Positions 48,916-57,532 of a stretch of DNA of 64,000 bases are shown here, one piece after another (the stretch's first letter is position 1; every line of letters begins with the position of its first letter). This stretch comes from Nostoc sp. NIES-3756 (GTDB lineage: Bacteria > Cyanobacteriota > Cyanobacteriia > Cyanobacteriales > Nostocaceae), in assembly GCF_001548375.1 (NCBI RefSeq), contig NZ_AP017295.1, positions 5,242,501 through 5,306,500 of the forward strand, written 5' to 3'. The notes beneath the pieces were generated by a model. That model did no database searches. It was not told where the DNA came from and saw only the letters and a program-made list of their open reading frames with translations. The position numbers were made by a program, and so were the translations under genes.

Positions 48916-49725
48916 CTATTTTTTGTAATAGTGAGGTTTTTTAATTCTGTGCTTGAATATTCTTCGTATAGTATTGCGTAAAATAGCGTCTCCTTGTAAA
49001 AATATGTCATTCAAATGCTGCTCAGGCCATCCTCGGAATGTAGTAACATGGTAATACTTTTCAGCTTCAAATGATTGTGGAGAGAAGTAGTAGTTCGATA
49101 CACAACATCGTCTACCGTGATAATTGATTTTGCTAACCGAGTGCCAAGAGTTTTTATTTGTAACCATTATCACTAGACGATTAAACTTACTGTGTATTGT
49201 TCTACAAGGTTTTTTTAACCCCTGATCCCACAATTCTAAATTACCACCATAGTTTTCTTGCCAATTGGGAGTTACATAGTAAAGTAAATTCAGCACTCTA
49301 TAATTTTTGATATCTTTATCGTGAGAATTATCAAGATGAGGGTTTAGAAAACAACCGTAATCCATTAAACTAAAGCCACCACCATAAAGATATTCATCTG
49401 GAAATAATAATTTAATTCCGGTTATTTCCGAAATAAGGGTTACTATTTTAGTATCTTGAAAGGCATAAATAATTTCTGACAAAATTGGATTGTAATTATC
49501 CATTTGCATACCTATATATTTACACTCTCGAATATCTTTTAATTTGATTAAATTATCTTTCTGAGGAAATGCTTCGTAAATTTCTTTTACATCATTTTCC
49601 AGGAGAAGATTATCAATATAACAACTTTTTATGCGATTTTCTTGAGAAAAATATTCTTTTAAAATATGTTTGTGTTTTTCAATTTGATTAAAAATTTGTT
49701 CAGCAAAGTATTGACGTGTTTTCAT
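48916..49725 (-). CDS. 2-oxoglutarate/Fe(II)-dependent oxygenase
   Basis: This 269-residue protein has the double-stranded beta-helix iron site of prolyl-4-hydroxylase-like oxygenases. HLD at residues 130-132 supplies the His and Asp, His195 in NSWHSVSK is the second histidine, and Arg205/206 would bind 2-oxoglutarate. The core sequence GGNLELWD is typical of the P4Hc group. It has no signal peptide. Its place beside a BY-kinase and a methyltransferase suggests hydroxylation of a sugar, lipid or protein linked to the locus, but the substrate is unknown. Confidence 0.85.
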   Translation of the reverse strand: MKTRQYFAEQIFNQIEKHKHILKEYFSQENRIKSCYIDNLLLENDVKEIYEAFPQKDNLIKLKDIRECKYIGMQMDNYNPILSEIIYAFQDTKIVTLISEITGIKLLFPDEYLYGGGFSLMDYGCFLNPHLDNSHDKDIKNYRVLNLLYYVTPNWQENYGGNLELWDQGLKKPCRTIHSKFNRLVIMVTNKNSWHSVSKINYHGRRCCVSNYYFSPQSFEAEKYYHVTTFRGWPEQHLNDIFLQGDAILRNTIRRIFKHRIKKPHYYKK

Positions 49726-50048
49726 TGTTTGATATTCGAGTATTTATATGTATGATTATTGAAGAGTAATTAACTTAGGAAATTTATTAAAAACTACTGA
49801 AGCCAAGAAGTAGCTTTATCAAAAATTAGAGGGAGTTGCTAGCAATGATTTTTAATGCCCAGTAACGTGCTTGATTAGAGACTGTGTTAATCTTTCAAAT
49901 TGGATAATTTGAGTTTATTTGTCTTAATTACGGTAGTTCTGTTTTTAAAACTCAATTACTATAGCGTAAGTGCTAATATAACTCAAGTTAGTATATTATT
50001 CATGAATTATTAACAAGAAATTAAGTTATATAATCATAATAGTCATAT
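49726..50048. other. divergent promoter region of oxygenase and methyltransferase
   Basis: This is 323 bp of AT-rich sequence between divergent genes. No repeat or named operator could be identified. Confidence 0.5.
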
Positions 50049-50945
50049 ATGCTACATGAATTAACAGTAAAATTACCTTATTTTTTTGCAACTAATAACT
50101 GCTTAGACAGTTGGAATGAAGATATTTTTATTTGCAAAATAATCAACTTAACGCCAGCAATTGAGGCAAACAGTTATTACTTTGGACATTCAGAATGGAG
50201 CAAAAATTACTTTGAAGCCTGTCACAGAGATGAAAAATTTATAGAACTTTGGCAAGCCGTAATTGGTAGCTGGCAGGGTAAAGTAGTCGTAGATATTGGT
50301 TGTGGCCCTGGTAACCTGTATGGTTCCTTGAGAAAGTTTTGTGGTGAACCTGAGTTGCTTATTGGTGTAGATGTTTCTTTGGGTGCTTTAAAAATGGCAC
50401 AAAAGCTTAGTTACACATCCGTTTTAGCAGATGCTCACAATCTACCATTTATTTCTGAGTTTGCAGATATTGTCATGCTCAATGCCTGTTTACACCATTG
50501 TGATGATATGCCAAAAGTTTTGGCAGAAGCAGCTAGATTAGTCCGTCCTGGAGGAATTTTAATTACAGACCATGATCCTCAACAAACTGCTTATCAGCTA
50601 AAAGCTATGGGTTGGCTACTATGGCAATTACGATTACCAATTTATAGATTTATAAAACGTGGTGGACATTCTACTCCTGAAGAACAGTTTTGGAGTATAG
50701 CAAGTGAGGTACATCATAAACCAGGTCATGGCGTAACACCAAAAATGTTTCATGAGATATTAGAACCCTTAAAGTTTACAGTAAAGATTTATCCACATAA
50801 TCATAATGTGGGTGCAAAAGCATTACAAAAAGAATATGGACGTGCATTTTGGCAATATCGTTTAGCTCAGAGGTTATCAGGAATTGACCCCAATTTGCCA
50901 GAGTCTGCATTATCTTTAATGTGTGTAGCAACTCGACAATCTTAG
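50049..50945 (+). CDS. class I SAM-dependent methyltransferase (Methyltransf_11 type)
   Basis: This is a 298-residue protein with the SAM-binding motif VVVDIGCGPGNLYG near residue 80, followed by IGVDVSLGALKMA near 107. FADIVMLNACLHHCDDMP lies near 138 and VRPGGILITDHDP near 167. The 70-residue N-terminus and ~100-residue C-terminus are outside the core and may bind the acceptor. It is likely to methylate a small or lipid-linked acceptor. It is the last gene on the right side of the polysaccharide region; whether it serves that pathway is uncertain. Confidence 0.85.
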   Translation: MLHELTVKLPYFFATNNCLDSWNEDIFICKIINLTPAIEANSYYFGHSEWSKNYFEACHRDEKFIELWQAVIGSWQGKVVVDIGCGPGNLYGSLRKFCGEPELLIGVDVSLGALKMAQKLSYTSVLADAHNLPFISEFADIVMLNACLHHCDDMPKVLAEAARLVRPGGILITDHDPQQTAYQLKAMGWLLWQLRLPIYRFIKRGGHSTPEEQFWSIASEVHHKPGHGVTPKMFHEILEPLKFTVKIYPHNHNVGAKALQKEYGRAFWQYRLAQRLSGIDPNLPESALSLMCVATRQS

Positions 50946-51074
50946 AAAATATCATGATAGTTTTGGACACTGTTAACGGAGATTAAGTATTAACTTAATT
51001 CCTAATTAGCATATCTTTAATTTTTAAATGTTTAAGGTAGAATTAGTTTATTCTTCTCTCTTCGTTTATTTTAA

Positions 51075-51281
51075 CTAATTCCTTCTTAAAAACTTATTAG
51101 TACTGGCCAATACAACAATCAGTAGTAATGCCTGAATTTGCCAAGGTGCTAAAACTAGGCTTAAAACCAGACTCAACACAGTAAATATACTAGTCAGATA
51201 AGCTACTTCATCTTGACATTTTTTTGATATGTAACCAGTTGCTAAACCCGCAACCAGAGGAACCAAAAAAAACATAGGCAT
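51075..51281 (-). CDS. small membrane protein of unknown function
   Basis: This is a 68-residue protein with two hydrophobic spans (residues 3-19 and about 31-60) and a short polar turn (SKKCQDEVA) between. The C-terminus is basic (NKFLRRN), which suggests both ends on the cytosolic side. The family is not recognised. It lies alone between a methyltransferase and tex. Confidence 0.55.
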   Translation of the reverse strand: MPMFFLVPLVAGLATGYISKKCQDEVAYLTSIFTVLSLVLSLVLAPWQIQALLLIVVLASTNKFLRRN

Positions 51282-51520
51282 TTTTACTTACCTTCCAACC
51301 AAAAACGTAAAGTTTTACTAAAACGAAGTGACAGTTACTCTTTCTTTAATGGGTAATTTCTTATTTTAGCAAGTTGAGTAACAGTATCTTACTTAAAAAT
51401 ACAGTATTTTTCTCAATATTGCGTAATCTTTTGGTAAAGTAACTTAATACTTACTACTAATGCTAAAACAAAGATTTAGCATAGAACCTTTAGAAGTAAA
51501 TTTTTCACATTAGTTACTCG

Positions 51521-53680
51521 ATGCTAAACATTCCTCAACTACTGGCAACTGAACTAGAACTCAAACCCTTTCAGGTGCAAAATGCGCTGGAACTTTTGGC
51601 GGAGGGTGCGACTATTCCCTTTATTGCACGTTATCGCAAAGAGCGCACTGGTGAGATGAATGAGGTGCAGTTGCGGGATTTGGGTGATAAGTATAATTAC
51701 TTAACAGAATTAGAGGAAAGAAAAGCGGTAATTTTAAAAGCTATTACCGAACAGAATAAACTAACAGATGAATTAAAAGAAAAAATCATATCTTGTTTAC
51801 AAAAAACTGAACTTGAGGATTTATACTTACCCTACCGTCCCAAGCGGCGCACTCGCGCCACTATTGCGAGAGAAAAGGGATTACAACCTCTAGCAGATTT
51901 TATTAAATCGTTGAATGGGAAAAACAGTGTAACTGCTTCTTTACCAGATGAAGCCGCAAAGTATATTTCGGAAACACAGGGAGTTACAAGCGCAGAGGAA
52001 GCACTTAAAGGTGCGAGTGATATCTTAGCAGAAGAAGTGGCAGAGAAGGCAGATTTACGTGCCTATATTCGAGATTATCTGTTAGAAGATGGGGTTTTTG
52101 TCTCCCGCATTAAAGATGAGTATGCAGAAGGTACAACAAAATTTGAAATGTACCGCAACTATCAAGCTAAAGTGAAAAATATTGCCCCTCACAATTTATT
52201 AGCCTTGTGTCGGGGTGAGGCTGAAGGAATATTAAGCTTTGATATTGCTTTTGAAGAAGATTTGATATTGTCTTATCTAGAATCTCAGGAAATTAAAACA
52301 AAAGTCCGAGCAATTAGGAATTTTTATCAGGCGATGTTGAAGGATGCTTTTAACCGTTTGATGAAAAATTCCCTCATCGGTGAAGTTATTGCGGAGAAGA
52401 AAACCTACGCGGATATTGAATCTATTAAGACATTTGAAATAAACTTACGTGAGTTGCTGCTATCTGCACCAGCCGGGATGAAACCGACTATGGCAATTGA
52501 TCCAGGGTTTAGAAGTGGTTGTAAAGTGGCAATTATTGACCAAACTGGTAAATTTTTAGAATATCAAGCGGTATTTCCTCACCAAGCGGCGGAACAACGT
52601 ATAAAAGCAGGTCAAACTCTCAAGAATTTGATTGAGAAATACAAAGTTGAGTTGATTGCTATTGGTAATGGTACAGCCTCCCGCGAAACTGATGAGTTTG
52701 TGGCGCAGGTATTACAAGCACTAGACTGGAAACCTATTAAGGTAATGGTCAATGAGTCCGGCGCATCTATATATTCTGCTAGCAAAGTTGCACAAGAGGA
52801 GTTTCCTGATTTAGATGTGACGGTGCGGGGTGCAATTAGTATTGGTAGGCGTTTACAAGACCCCTTAGCGGAACTGGTGAAAATTGATCCTAAATCGATT
52901 GGTGTAGGACAATACCAACACGATGTTGATCAGAAGTTGCTGAAGAAGAAGTTAGATGAGACTGTAGAAAGTTGTGTTAACTACGTAGGTGTAGACTTAA
53001 ATACTGCTTCCAAAGAACTGTTAACTTTTATTTCCGGGATTACATCAGCCGTAGCTAACAATATTGTGGCTTACCGTAATCAGTATGGAGCCTTTAAAAA
53101 TCGCCGCCAACTGTTGAAGGTTCCTAAGCTGGGGCCGAAAGCTTTTGAACAGGCGGCTGGTTTTTTGCGTATTCGTGGCGGGGAGAACCCCTTGGATAAT
53201 ACAGCAGTGCATCCAGAAAGTTATGCAGTAGTGGAAGCGATCGCCTCTGACTTAAATGTAACCCTAAATCAGGTGACACAAATTGCCGAAAAGCTCAAAA
53301 AAACCAACTTGAAGAAATACGTCACCGATACAGTTGGGGAACCCACACTGCGCGACATTCTCAGCGAGTTAGAGAAACCAGGGAGAGACCCCCGTGCTGA
53401 ATTTAAGTACGCCACCTTTAAGGAAGGGATTAAAGAAATCACCGACTTACAAGAGGGGATGGAATTAGAGGGTATTATTACCAACGTCGCCAACTTTGGC
53501 GCATTCGTTGATATTGGCGTACATCAAGACGGTTTAGTACATATCTCTCAACTAGCTGATAGATTTGTTGATGACCCCAAGAAAATTGTCAAAGTAGGAC
53601 AAGTGGTGAAAGTGCGTGTGCTAGAAGTCAACGCCAAATTAAAGCGGATTAGTTTGTCAATGAAAGCCGTTAAACAGTAA
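51521..53680 (+). CDS. tex: Tex family RNA-binding transcription accessory protein
   Basis: This 719-residue protein matches Tex in length and order. It has an N-terminal helical region (FQVQNALELLAEGATIPFIARYRKE), a YqgF-like fold near 323 (MAIDPGFRSGCKVAI), helix-hairpin-helix motifs near 500-560, and a C-terminal S1 RNA-binding domain near 645 (GMELEGIITNVANFGAF). Tex binds nucleic acid and affects transcription and stress survival in several bacteria. It is a single gene. Confidence 0.95.
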   Translation: MLNIPQLLATELELKPFQVQNALELLAEGATIPFIARYRKERTGEMNEVQLRDLGDKYNYLTELEERKAVILKAITEQNKLTDELKEKIISCLQKTELEDLYLPYRPKRRTRATIAREKGLQPLADFIKSLNGKNSVTASLPDEAAKYISETQGVTSAEEALKGASDILAEEVAEKADLRAYIRDYLLEDGVFVSRIKDEYAEGTTKFEMYRNYQAKVKNIAPHNLLALCRGEAEGILSFDIAFEEDLILSYLESQEIKTKVRAIRNFYQAMLKDAFNRLMKNSLIGEVIAEKKTYADIESIKTFEINLRELLLSAPAGMKPTMAIDPGFRSGCKVAIIDQTGKFLEYQAVFPHQAAEQRIKAGQTLKNLIEKYKVELIAIGNGTASRETDEFVAQVLQALDWKPIKVMVNESGASIYSASKVAQEEFPDLDVTVRGAISIGRRLQDPLAELVKIDPKSIGVGQYQHDVDQKLLKKKLDETVESCVNYVGVDLNTASKELLTFISGITSAVANNIVAYRNQYGAFKNRRQLLKVPKLGPKAFEQAAGFLRIRGGENPLDNTAVHPESYAVVEAIASDLNVTLNQVTQIAEKLKKTNLKKYVTDTVGEPTLRDILSELEKPGRDPRAEFKYATFKEGIKEITDLQEGMELEGIITNVANFGAFVDIGVHQDGLVHISQLADRFVDDPKKIVKVGQVVKVRVLEVNAKLKRISLSMKAVKQ

Positions 53681-53811
53681 ATTACAAATTACCTAAATAT
53701 TCCAGATGATAGACAAGCTATCTGTCTTGTAAGAGATGCTGTTATTTAGCCAAATATTCAAGATAGTAATAGCACATTCAAAAACTTTATCTCTGAATTT
53801 TAGGTAAGAAA

Positions 53812-54222
53812 ATGTTGGGAACATTTTTAACAGTTTTAGCTACAGCACTAAGCCTATTAATTGTGGACTTAGTAGTCCCTGGTGTCAATATTGCTAACTT
53901 TCCTGCTGCGATGATTGCTGCTGTTGTGGTTGGTTTCATCAATAGCTCATTTAGACCAGTTCTTTCGGCTCTGTCATTACCGCTTAACCTCGTAACTTTT
54001 GGAGCATTTTCTCTAATTGTTAACGGTTTGTGTTTCACATTAGCAGCAGCTTTGGTTCCTGGTTTTAGCGCTCACGGTCTTCTCGCTTTTATTTTAGGGC
54101 CAGTTGTTCTTTCTTTCGCTAGCACATTCATTAACAACTACTTTGTAGAAAAGAATCTTTTAAGCGGAAGCACCACAACTCAAGCTGAATTACCTTCTCA
54201 AGGTGAATTAACTTCTAGGTAA
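53812..54222 (+). CDS. phage-holin-superfamily 4-TM protein
   Basis: This is a 136-residue protein with four hydrophobic spans filling residues 5-105 (for example LATALSLLIVDLVVPGV and FSLIVNGLCFTLAAAL). The C-terminus is polar (SGSTTTQAELPS). It fits the DUF/holin-like family 4 group, common in cyanobacteria and not by itself evidence of a prophage. It is followed 73 bp later by a Pmp3-like gene on the same strand, so the two may be one stress-related unit. Confidence 0.75.
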   Translation: MLGTFLTVLATALSLLIVDLVVPGVNIANFPAAMIAAVVVGFINSSFRPVLSALSLPLNLVTFGAFSLIVNGLCFTLAAALVPGFSAHGLLAFILGPVVLSFASTFINNYFVEKNLLSGSTTTQAELPSQGELTSR

Positions 54223-54295
54223 TTCCTGAGATGGAATTGGTAATCTGATTAATTCCAGACAATGTAAGTAAATTTTGAAAAGTAACAGAAATATC

Positions 54296-54487
54296 ATGAA
54301 ATTACTTCGTCTTTTTCTTGGTTTAGTCTTACCTCCATTAGGAGTTTTCTTAACAGTCGGTGTTGGCCCAACTTTGTTGATTAATATCTTATTAACAGTT
54401 TTAGGTTGGCTTCCCGGTAGTATCCATGCCGTTTGGGTGATTGCTAAACATGATGAACAATTCAACAGAGAGGGCGATATTTACTAA
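54296..54487 (+). CDS. Pmp3/YqaE-family small membrane protein
   Basis: From ATG 54296 (MKLLRLFLGLVLPPLGVF) the protein has 63 residues and two hydrophobic helices. The LPPLGVFLTVG turn and the tail WLPGSIHAVWVIAKHDE are the family signature. Pmp3 proteins stabilise membrane potential under salt and cold stress. The upstream TTG would add seven unlike residues. A rho-independent terminator follows. Confidence 0.88.
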   Translation: MKLLRLFLGLVLPPLGVFLTVGVGPTLLINILLTVLGWLPGSIHAVWVIAKHDEQFNREGDIY

Positions 54488-54530
54488 GTTTAGTTTAAAT
54501 GTTGATGTCACATCTTTGAATTGCTTAAAT

Positions 54531-54557
54531 GGGTAGGTTATCCCTACCTATTTTTTT
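54531..54557 (+). terminator. rho-independent terminator
   Basis: GGTAGG (54532-54537) and CCTACC (54543-54548) form a stem with a 5-nt loop, followed at once by TATTTTTTT. It is the best terminator in the window and ends the holin-like/Pmp3 transcript. Confidence 0.85.
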
Positions 54558-54799
54558 ACTTTTTGTCAAATGTCAATTGTTTTAATTTTTAGAACAATAC
54601 ACGCTAATAAACGGCGACATATACAGATTATAAGATTTATGTAGCGTTCCCTAACCTGCTGAGGTACTGAGTACATCGCCAATAAAATTGGTAAAACCTC
54701 TGCGTAACTTTGCGCTTTCCTCTGCATCTTTCTGCGTTTAAAAACATTGATCTGTACTTCACTTAGCTGGGGATCACTATATTAGTGAATATTGCTACT

Positions 54800-54833
54800 A
54801 AATATCCCTAGATTAAGAAACCCAGGGATATTT
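54800..54833 (-). terminator. terminator of the helical protein gene
   Basis: AAATATCCCT (54800-54809) and AGGGATATTT (54824-54833) are perfect 10-bp complements with a 14-nt loop, 23 bp past the stop of the minus-strand gene. The AT-rich ends of the stem give A- and T-runs. Confidence 0.7.
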
Positions 54834-54855
54834 TTAATTAAACTGCAATACTAAC

Positions 54856-55656
54856 TTATTTGCGAGTAACTGTTTTATCCTGTTCTGAATGTTCTTTATC
54901 TTTAAACAAATCAGCAGTCGCTAGCAATAACTCACGAAGGGTTTGCTTAATTTGGTGTTCTTTTCTAGCTAAGGATGTACCAGCTTCACTGAGTTTATTA
55001 TCTATTTGTGCGCTTTTTTGCTCAACTTGTGTAGCCAAGGCTTCGGCTTGTGGACGAGCTTGATCATACCAAGTTTTAGCTTCGTCTAGATAATTCTTGA
55101 CTTCTTCAGAACGTCCGCCGTAACGTGCTGCTAAATTAGCTCTGACAATCGATAATTGTGCTTGTAATTGGGCGTAACGTTTTTGCAATAATGAAACTTC
55201 ATCGCTATTTTTGATAGCATCGATGGCAGAATTAATGGCATTTTTAGTACTGGCAGTTTTTTCCTGACCAGTTTCGGCTATTTCCGCTAAAATTACATCA
55301 ACTTCTTGCTGAATTTTATCTTCTTCCCCATCAATTTGAGCTTGTAATCTTTGCAATTCTGACTGAGTTTTTACTATAGCTTCATGTCTTTTCGTATTCA
55401 CTCCTTCAATTGCACCTTCAATTGATGCTGTAACTTCCTCTTTAATTTCTGTGCCTTTATCTTGCAGATTTTCAATTACAGTAGAAACTGCATCTTTAAC
55501 AAGAGAACGAAGTTCAATAGAACCCTCTTTAAACTCAGAAGCTACTTGAGCAACTGCGGTTTTAACAATTTCTCGAATTTTCTCGCTTCTTAACTGTCCA
55601 GTTGCCTTTGCTTGTTGTAAATCTGCTTGAATTTGTTCTTTGATATTACTAGCCAT
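54856..55656 (-). CDS. long alpha-helical, coiled-coil protein
   Basis: From ATG 55656 (MASNIKEQIQADLQQAKAT) the protein has 266 residues that are almost all helix-forming: Ala, Glu, Lys and Gln dominate with hardly any Pro or Gly. Examples of repeated amphipathic helices are VKTAVAQVASEFKEG, IQQEVDVILAEIAETG and RYAQLQAQLSIVRANLA. The composition resembles apolipoprotein-like, LEA-like or phasin-like proteins, but no family is assigned. There is no signal or membrane helix. It lies next to stress-type membrane genes on the other strand. The in-frame TTG 6 bp upstream is a less likely start. Confidence 0.7.
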   Translation of the reverse strand: MASNIKEQIQADLQQAKATGQLRSEKIREIVKTAVAQVASEFKEGSIELRSLVKDAVSTVIENLQDKGTEIKEEVTASIEGAIEGVNTKRHEAIVKTQSELQRLQAQIDGEEDKIQQEVDVILAEIAETGQEKTASTKNAINSAIDAIKNSDEVSLLQKRYAQLQAQLSIVRANLAARYGGRSEEVKNYLDEAKTWYDQARPQAEALATQVEQKSAQIDNKLSEAGTSLARKEHQIKQTLRELLLATADLFKDKEHSEQDKTVTRK

Positions 55657-55865
55657 TTTCAACTCTTGTGATTTAGATAATTTGGATAAAATTTTTGCTG
55701 ATAGTCTTCCATTTACATTATGATTAAATATTTAATAGGTGCGGTACTTCCTTGAGGCATAAAACTAATAAAGTCTAACTACAGGAAGTCATATATAAAC
55801 TGCTCTCCTCCTATGGGATGATAAGTATATATTTCAGAGATTTAACTTATAGCTGGAGAATATAA

Positions 55866-56201
55866 GTGCAGAAATTACTCAAATTAGTATTAGTAACTAT
55901 TCTATTTTTCATCAGTACCTTTACCTCACCTGCAAATGCAGCAGACACAGCCAATGGTGAACAACTTTTTAACGTTCACTGCGCTGGTTGTCATATCAAC
56001 GGTGGGAACATAGTCAGACGCGGTAAGAACTTGCAAAAGAAGGCGTTAAAAAAATATGCTATGGATTCGCTAGAAGCGGTTGAATCTATCATCACTAATG
56101 GTAAAAATAATATGTCCGCTTACAAAGACCGTCTCAGCGTACAGGAAATACAAGATGTTGCGGCTTATGTTCTAGAACAAGCAGAAAAAGGCTGGCGGTA
56201 G
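55866..56201 (+). CDS. cytochrome c6-family electron carrier
   Basis: This is a 111-residue precursor with GTG start and GGAG 9 nt before it. The signal peptide is residues 1-25 (cleavage after SPANA). Mature c-type cytochrome has CAGCH at 39-43 and the axial Met83 in NNMSAYKDRL. The C-terminal helix DVAAYVLEQAEKGW is typical. Cytochrome c6 carries electrons from cytochrome b6f to photosystem I in the thylakoid lumen. Residues 50-64 are unusually basic (VRRGKNLQKKALKKY) and the usual AMPAF is AYK-like here, so it may be a c6 paralogue rather than the main PetJ. Confidence 0.87.
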   Translation: MQKLLKLVLVTILFFISTFTSPANAADTANGEQLFNVHCAGCHINGGNIVRRGKNLQKKALKKYAMDSLEAVESIITNGKNNMSAYKDRLSVQEIQDVAAYVLEQAEKGWR

Positions 56202-56229
56202 ATAATTCAAAATTAAGAATTAAGGAAAA

Positions 56230-57249
56230 ATGATATTACCAGTAGAAAGTCGGTTACAATTTACCCCTGATTTAAACATTTGCCGAATATTAAATGGAAT
56301 GTGGCAAGTATCTGGTGGACATGGCAGAATTAATCCTCAAGCTGCTATCCAAACTATGTTTCAATATGTGGATGCAGGCTTTACTACATGGGATTTAGCA
56401 GACCATTATGGCCCGGCGGAAGACTTTATTGGTGAGTTTCGTCGTCAGATAATTGCTAACCGTGGTGAAGCAGCATTAGCTAATATCCAAGCCTTCACAA
56501 AATGGGTTCCTCGTCCTGGGAAGATGACGAAAAAACTAGTCGAGGAAAATATAGATATATCCCGGCGCAGAATGGATGTAGAATCATTGGATTTGATGCA
56601 GTTCCACTGGTGGGAATATCAAGATAAAAATTATTTAGATGCCCTCAAATACATGGCAGAACTGCAAAGTGAAGGGAAAATTAAGCATTTGGCTTTAACT
56701 AATTTTGATACAGAACATCTGCAAATTATTACCGAAGCTGGAATTAAAATTGTTTCTAACCAAGTACAGTTTTCTCTAGTAGACCGCCGTCCCGAGGTAA
56801 GTATGGTGCAGTTTTGTCAACAACATGGCATCAAACTTTTCACCTATGGCACACTTTGCGGTGGTTTCTTATCAGAAAAATATCTTGGCAAGCCAGAACC
56901 ACGCAGCTTTGATTTAGGTACAGTTAGTTTGCGTAAGTACAAAAATATGATTGATGCTTGGGGCGGCTGGCGCTTGTTTCAAGAGTTACTATCAACCCTC
57001 AAGCAAATTGCTGATGAGCATGGAGTTAGCATTGCTAATGTAGCCACCCGTTATATTTTAGATAAACCGGCTGTGGGTGGTGTGATAGTTGGCGCAAGGT
57101 TGGGTTTATCAGAACATATTGAAGATAATGCGAAGATATTTAGTTTTAGTTTAGATGCAAAAGATAGCGTTCTCATCAACACCATCTCCAGCCAATCACG
57201 AGATTTATACCACTTAATCGGTGATTGTGGTGATGAATATCGTCGATGA
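56230..57249 (+). CDS. aldo/keto reductase family oxidoreductase
   Basis: This is a 339-residue TIM-barrel NADP-dependent reductase. The catalytic set is visible: Asp in WDLADHYGPAE near 53-63 with the tyrosine, Lys in FTKWVPRPGK near 97, and His in LMQFHWWEYQD near 125. The NADP side includes KAI-like VIVGARLGLSEHIEDN near 295. It is separated from the cytochrome c6 gene by only 28 bp on the same strand, so the two may be one transcript. Substrate unknown. Confidence 0.9.
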   Translation: MILPVESRLQFTPDLNICRILNGMWQVSGGHGRINPQAAIQTMFQYVDAGFTTWDLADHYGPAEDFIGEFRRQIIANRGEAALANIQAFTKWVPRPGKMTKKLVEENIDISRRRMDVESLDLMQFHWWEYQDKNYLDALKYMAELQSEGKIKHLALTNFDTEHLQIITEAGIKIVSNQVQFSLVDRRPEVSMVQFCQQHGIKLFTYGTLCGGFLSEKYLGKPEPRSFDLGTVSLRKYKNMIDAWGGWRLFQELLSTLKQIADEHGVSIANVATRYILDKPAVGGVIVGARLGLSEHIEDNAKIFSFSLDAKDSVLINTISSQSRDLYHLIGDCGDEYRR

Positions 57250-57532
57250 TCACCATGACATAGTATCTCAAGAACAACACTAACTTAAAAAGGTGATTGA
57301 GTTATTAGTTCATAGTCATCAGTTATTTTCCTCATCTCCTCAGTTTATCCGGGTATGGGTGTTCAATCCCTTACCCCCTTTACCCAGTCTGAACAGACAA
57401 CCTTGGTGCGTAAGTCCTGGTTTTGTCTCTGTATCGTTAATTAATGTTGCTTAATTTAACTCAGTATATTTATTTACTGCCAAGTCCCAAATAGCAAAAT
57501 AGAATATAAAGAAACACAAAACAAGCAAACCT

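Larger units (their letters stand above)
54488..54855. other. intergenic region with terminators and a degraded repeat
   Basis: Two terminators face each other at 54531-54557 and 54800-54833. Between them, around 54695-54745, lies a direct-repeat stretch of CTCTGC-type sequence (cctctgcgtaactttgcgct and similar). It looks like a dispersed repeat rather than a gene. Confidence 0.7.

Noticed and set aside
10184..50945. heterocyst envelope polysaccharide (hep) island
   Set aside because: The organism type fits, but I could not match gene order or marker genes (hepA-type exporter, rfb genes) from memory. The link stays a possibility only.
53812..54222. prophage remnant because of the holin-like gene
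   Set aside because: No integrase, terminase, structural or lysis gene lies nearby, and this holin-superfamily type is common in cyanobacterial chromosomes.
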